Shown: positions 63,787 to 64,000 of the stretch, one piece after another
Layout of the letters: each line of letters begins with the position of its first letter
Numbering within the stretch: position 1 is the stretch's first letter
Assembly: GCF_015594625.1 (NCBI RefSeq)
Contig: NZ_JADNRQ010000010.1
Coordinates: 1-64,000 of the forward strand
Source: Desulfallas sp. Bu1-1
GTDB taxonomy: Bacteria; Bacillota; Desulfotomaculia; Desulfotomaculales; Desulfallaceae
Direction of reading: 5' to 3'
DNA length: 64,000 nt
Made by a program: the position numbers and the translations under genes
Notes under the pieces: model-generated
The model's input: only the letters and a program-made list of their open reading frames with translations
The model's database searches: none
Told to the model about the DNA's origin: nothing

Positions 63787-64000
63787 CCCGCTTCACACCC
63801 CCCGACCAAATAAATATGCCACACAATGTTGTTCATGCGCGTGATGATCTATCGCGACATAAATAACTGCGTGGCAGTATCATAAATAAAAACTGATTAT
63901 TTTAATAATTGTTGAAAAACCAATTGCAGCTTAATACCCATATACTAATATATACCATTAGTGCTGCATTTGTCAACTACTGTCAATATTTTAACCGGGT
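63787..64000. other. AT-rich upstream region of the trehalose cluster
   Basis: No coding frame was seen. The region should hold the promoter of the GT4-otsAB-treT operon; no -35/-10 pair stands out enough to call. Confidence 0.4.

Overview
This window looks like a chromosomal segment from a Gram-positive, spore-forming anaerobe of the Desulfotomaculum/Pelotomaculum group (Peptococcaceae sensu lato). That placement is an inference. It rests on a ferredoxin-dependent 2-oxoacid oxidoreductase, a Spo0E-type phosphatase, CdaA/CdaR/GlmM/GlmS, strong AGGAGG ribosome sites with frequent GTG and TTG starts, and Firmicutes leader RNAs (T-box, glmS ribozyme, preQ1-I, ykkC type).

Layout. 1-2932: the start of a 2-oxoacid:ferredoxin oxidoreductase operon (korA, ferredoxin), a cupin protein and a PreA-like flavin/Fe-S enzyme, divergent from an AT-rich GntR/FCD regulator. 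Two identical 14-bp palindromes lie between the divergent genes. 3111-5901: a queuosine-precursor transporter under a preQ1-I riboswitch, then the pseudouridine synthases RsuA-type and TruD. 6370-12514: an accessory zone with a nitronate monooxygenase-like gene, an unexplained structured element, an MNT/HEPN pair, azlCD, a lone AbrB protein and three gene remnants. 12515-23657: glmS (with ribozyme), glmM, yhaN-sbcD, then a plus-strand block (two tiny ORFs, a ParA-like ATPase, mntA-hepT), then cdaR-cdaA. The usual cdaA-cdaR-glmM(-glmS) order is therefore split by about 5.8 kb. 23732-26385: glcF-glcD. 26715-29771: a large PAS/GGDEF/HD-GYP protein.

30032-43472 is one long branched-chain amino acid operon read on the minus strand: ilvE-ilvD-ilvB2-ilvN-ilvB1-leuA-leuC-leuD-leuB-cimA. 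It makes valine, leucine and, by the citramalate route, isoleucine. Its leader of about 650 nt carries a good promoter, a T-box with a probable isoleucine (AUC) specifier, a ykkC-family aptamer best read as a ppGpp riboswitch, a terminator after each, and a MITE-like repeat just before ilvE. This is the most interesting regulatory structure in the window: charging of tRNA-Ile and the stringent alarmone appear to be read in series.

43486-55105: a DUF445 membrane protein, argH, glpX, a Spo0E-like gene and the arginine operon argC-J-B-D-F-G, with an ArgR-box-like palindrome over a near-consensus promoter. 55707-63786: a trehalose/glucan cluster (GT4 glycosyltransferase, amylo-alpha-1,6-glucosidase-like enzyme, otsA, otsB, treT, and a GalT/HIT-like nucleotidylyltransferase), with two independent trehalose routes in one operon.

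Short dispersed repeats recur at operon seams: two copies of a MITE-like element (42814, 53921), a REPIN-like palindrome over the argJ stop codon (52575), and a GGTCGTCGG-type degenerate repeat. One copy of the last is translated as the N-terminus of IlvD. No transposase, CRISPR array, rRNA or tRNA gene was seen. Family assignments come from reading motifs by eye; no searches were run.
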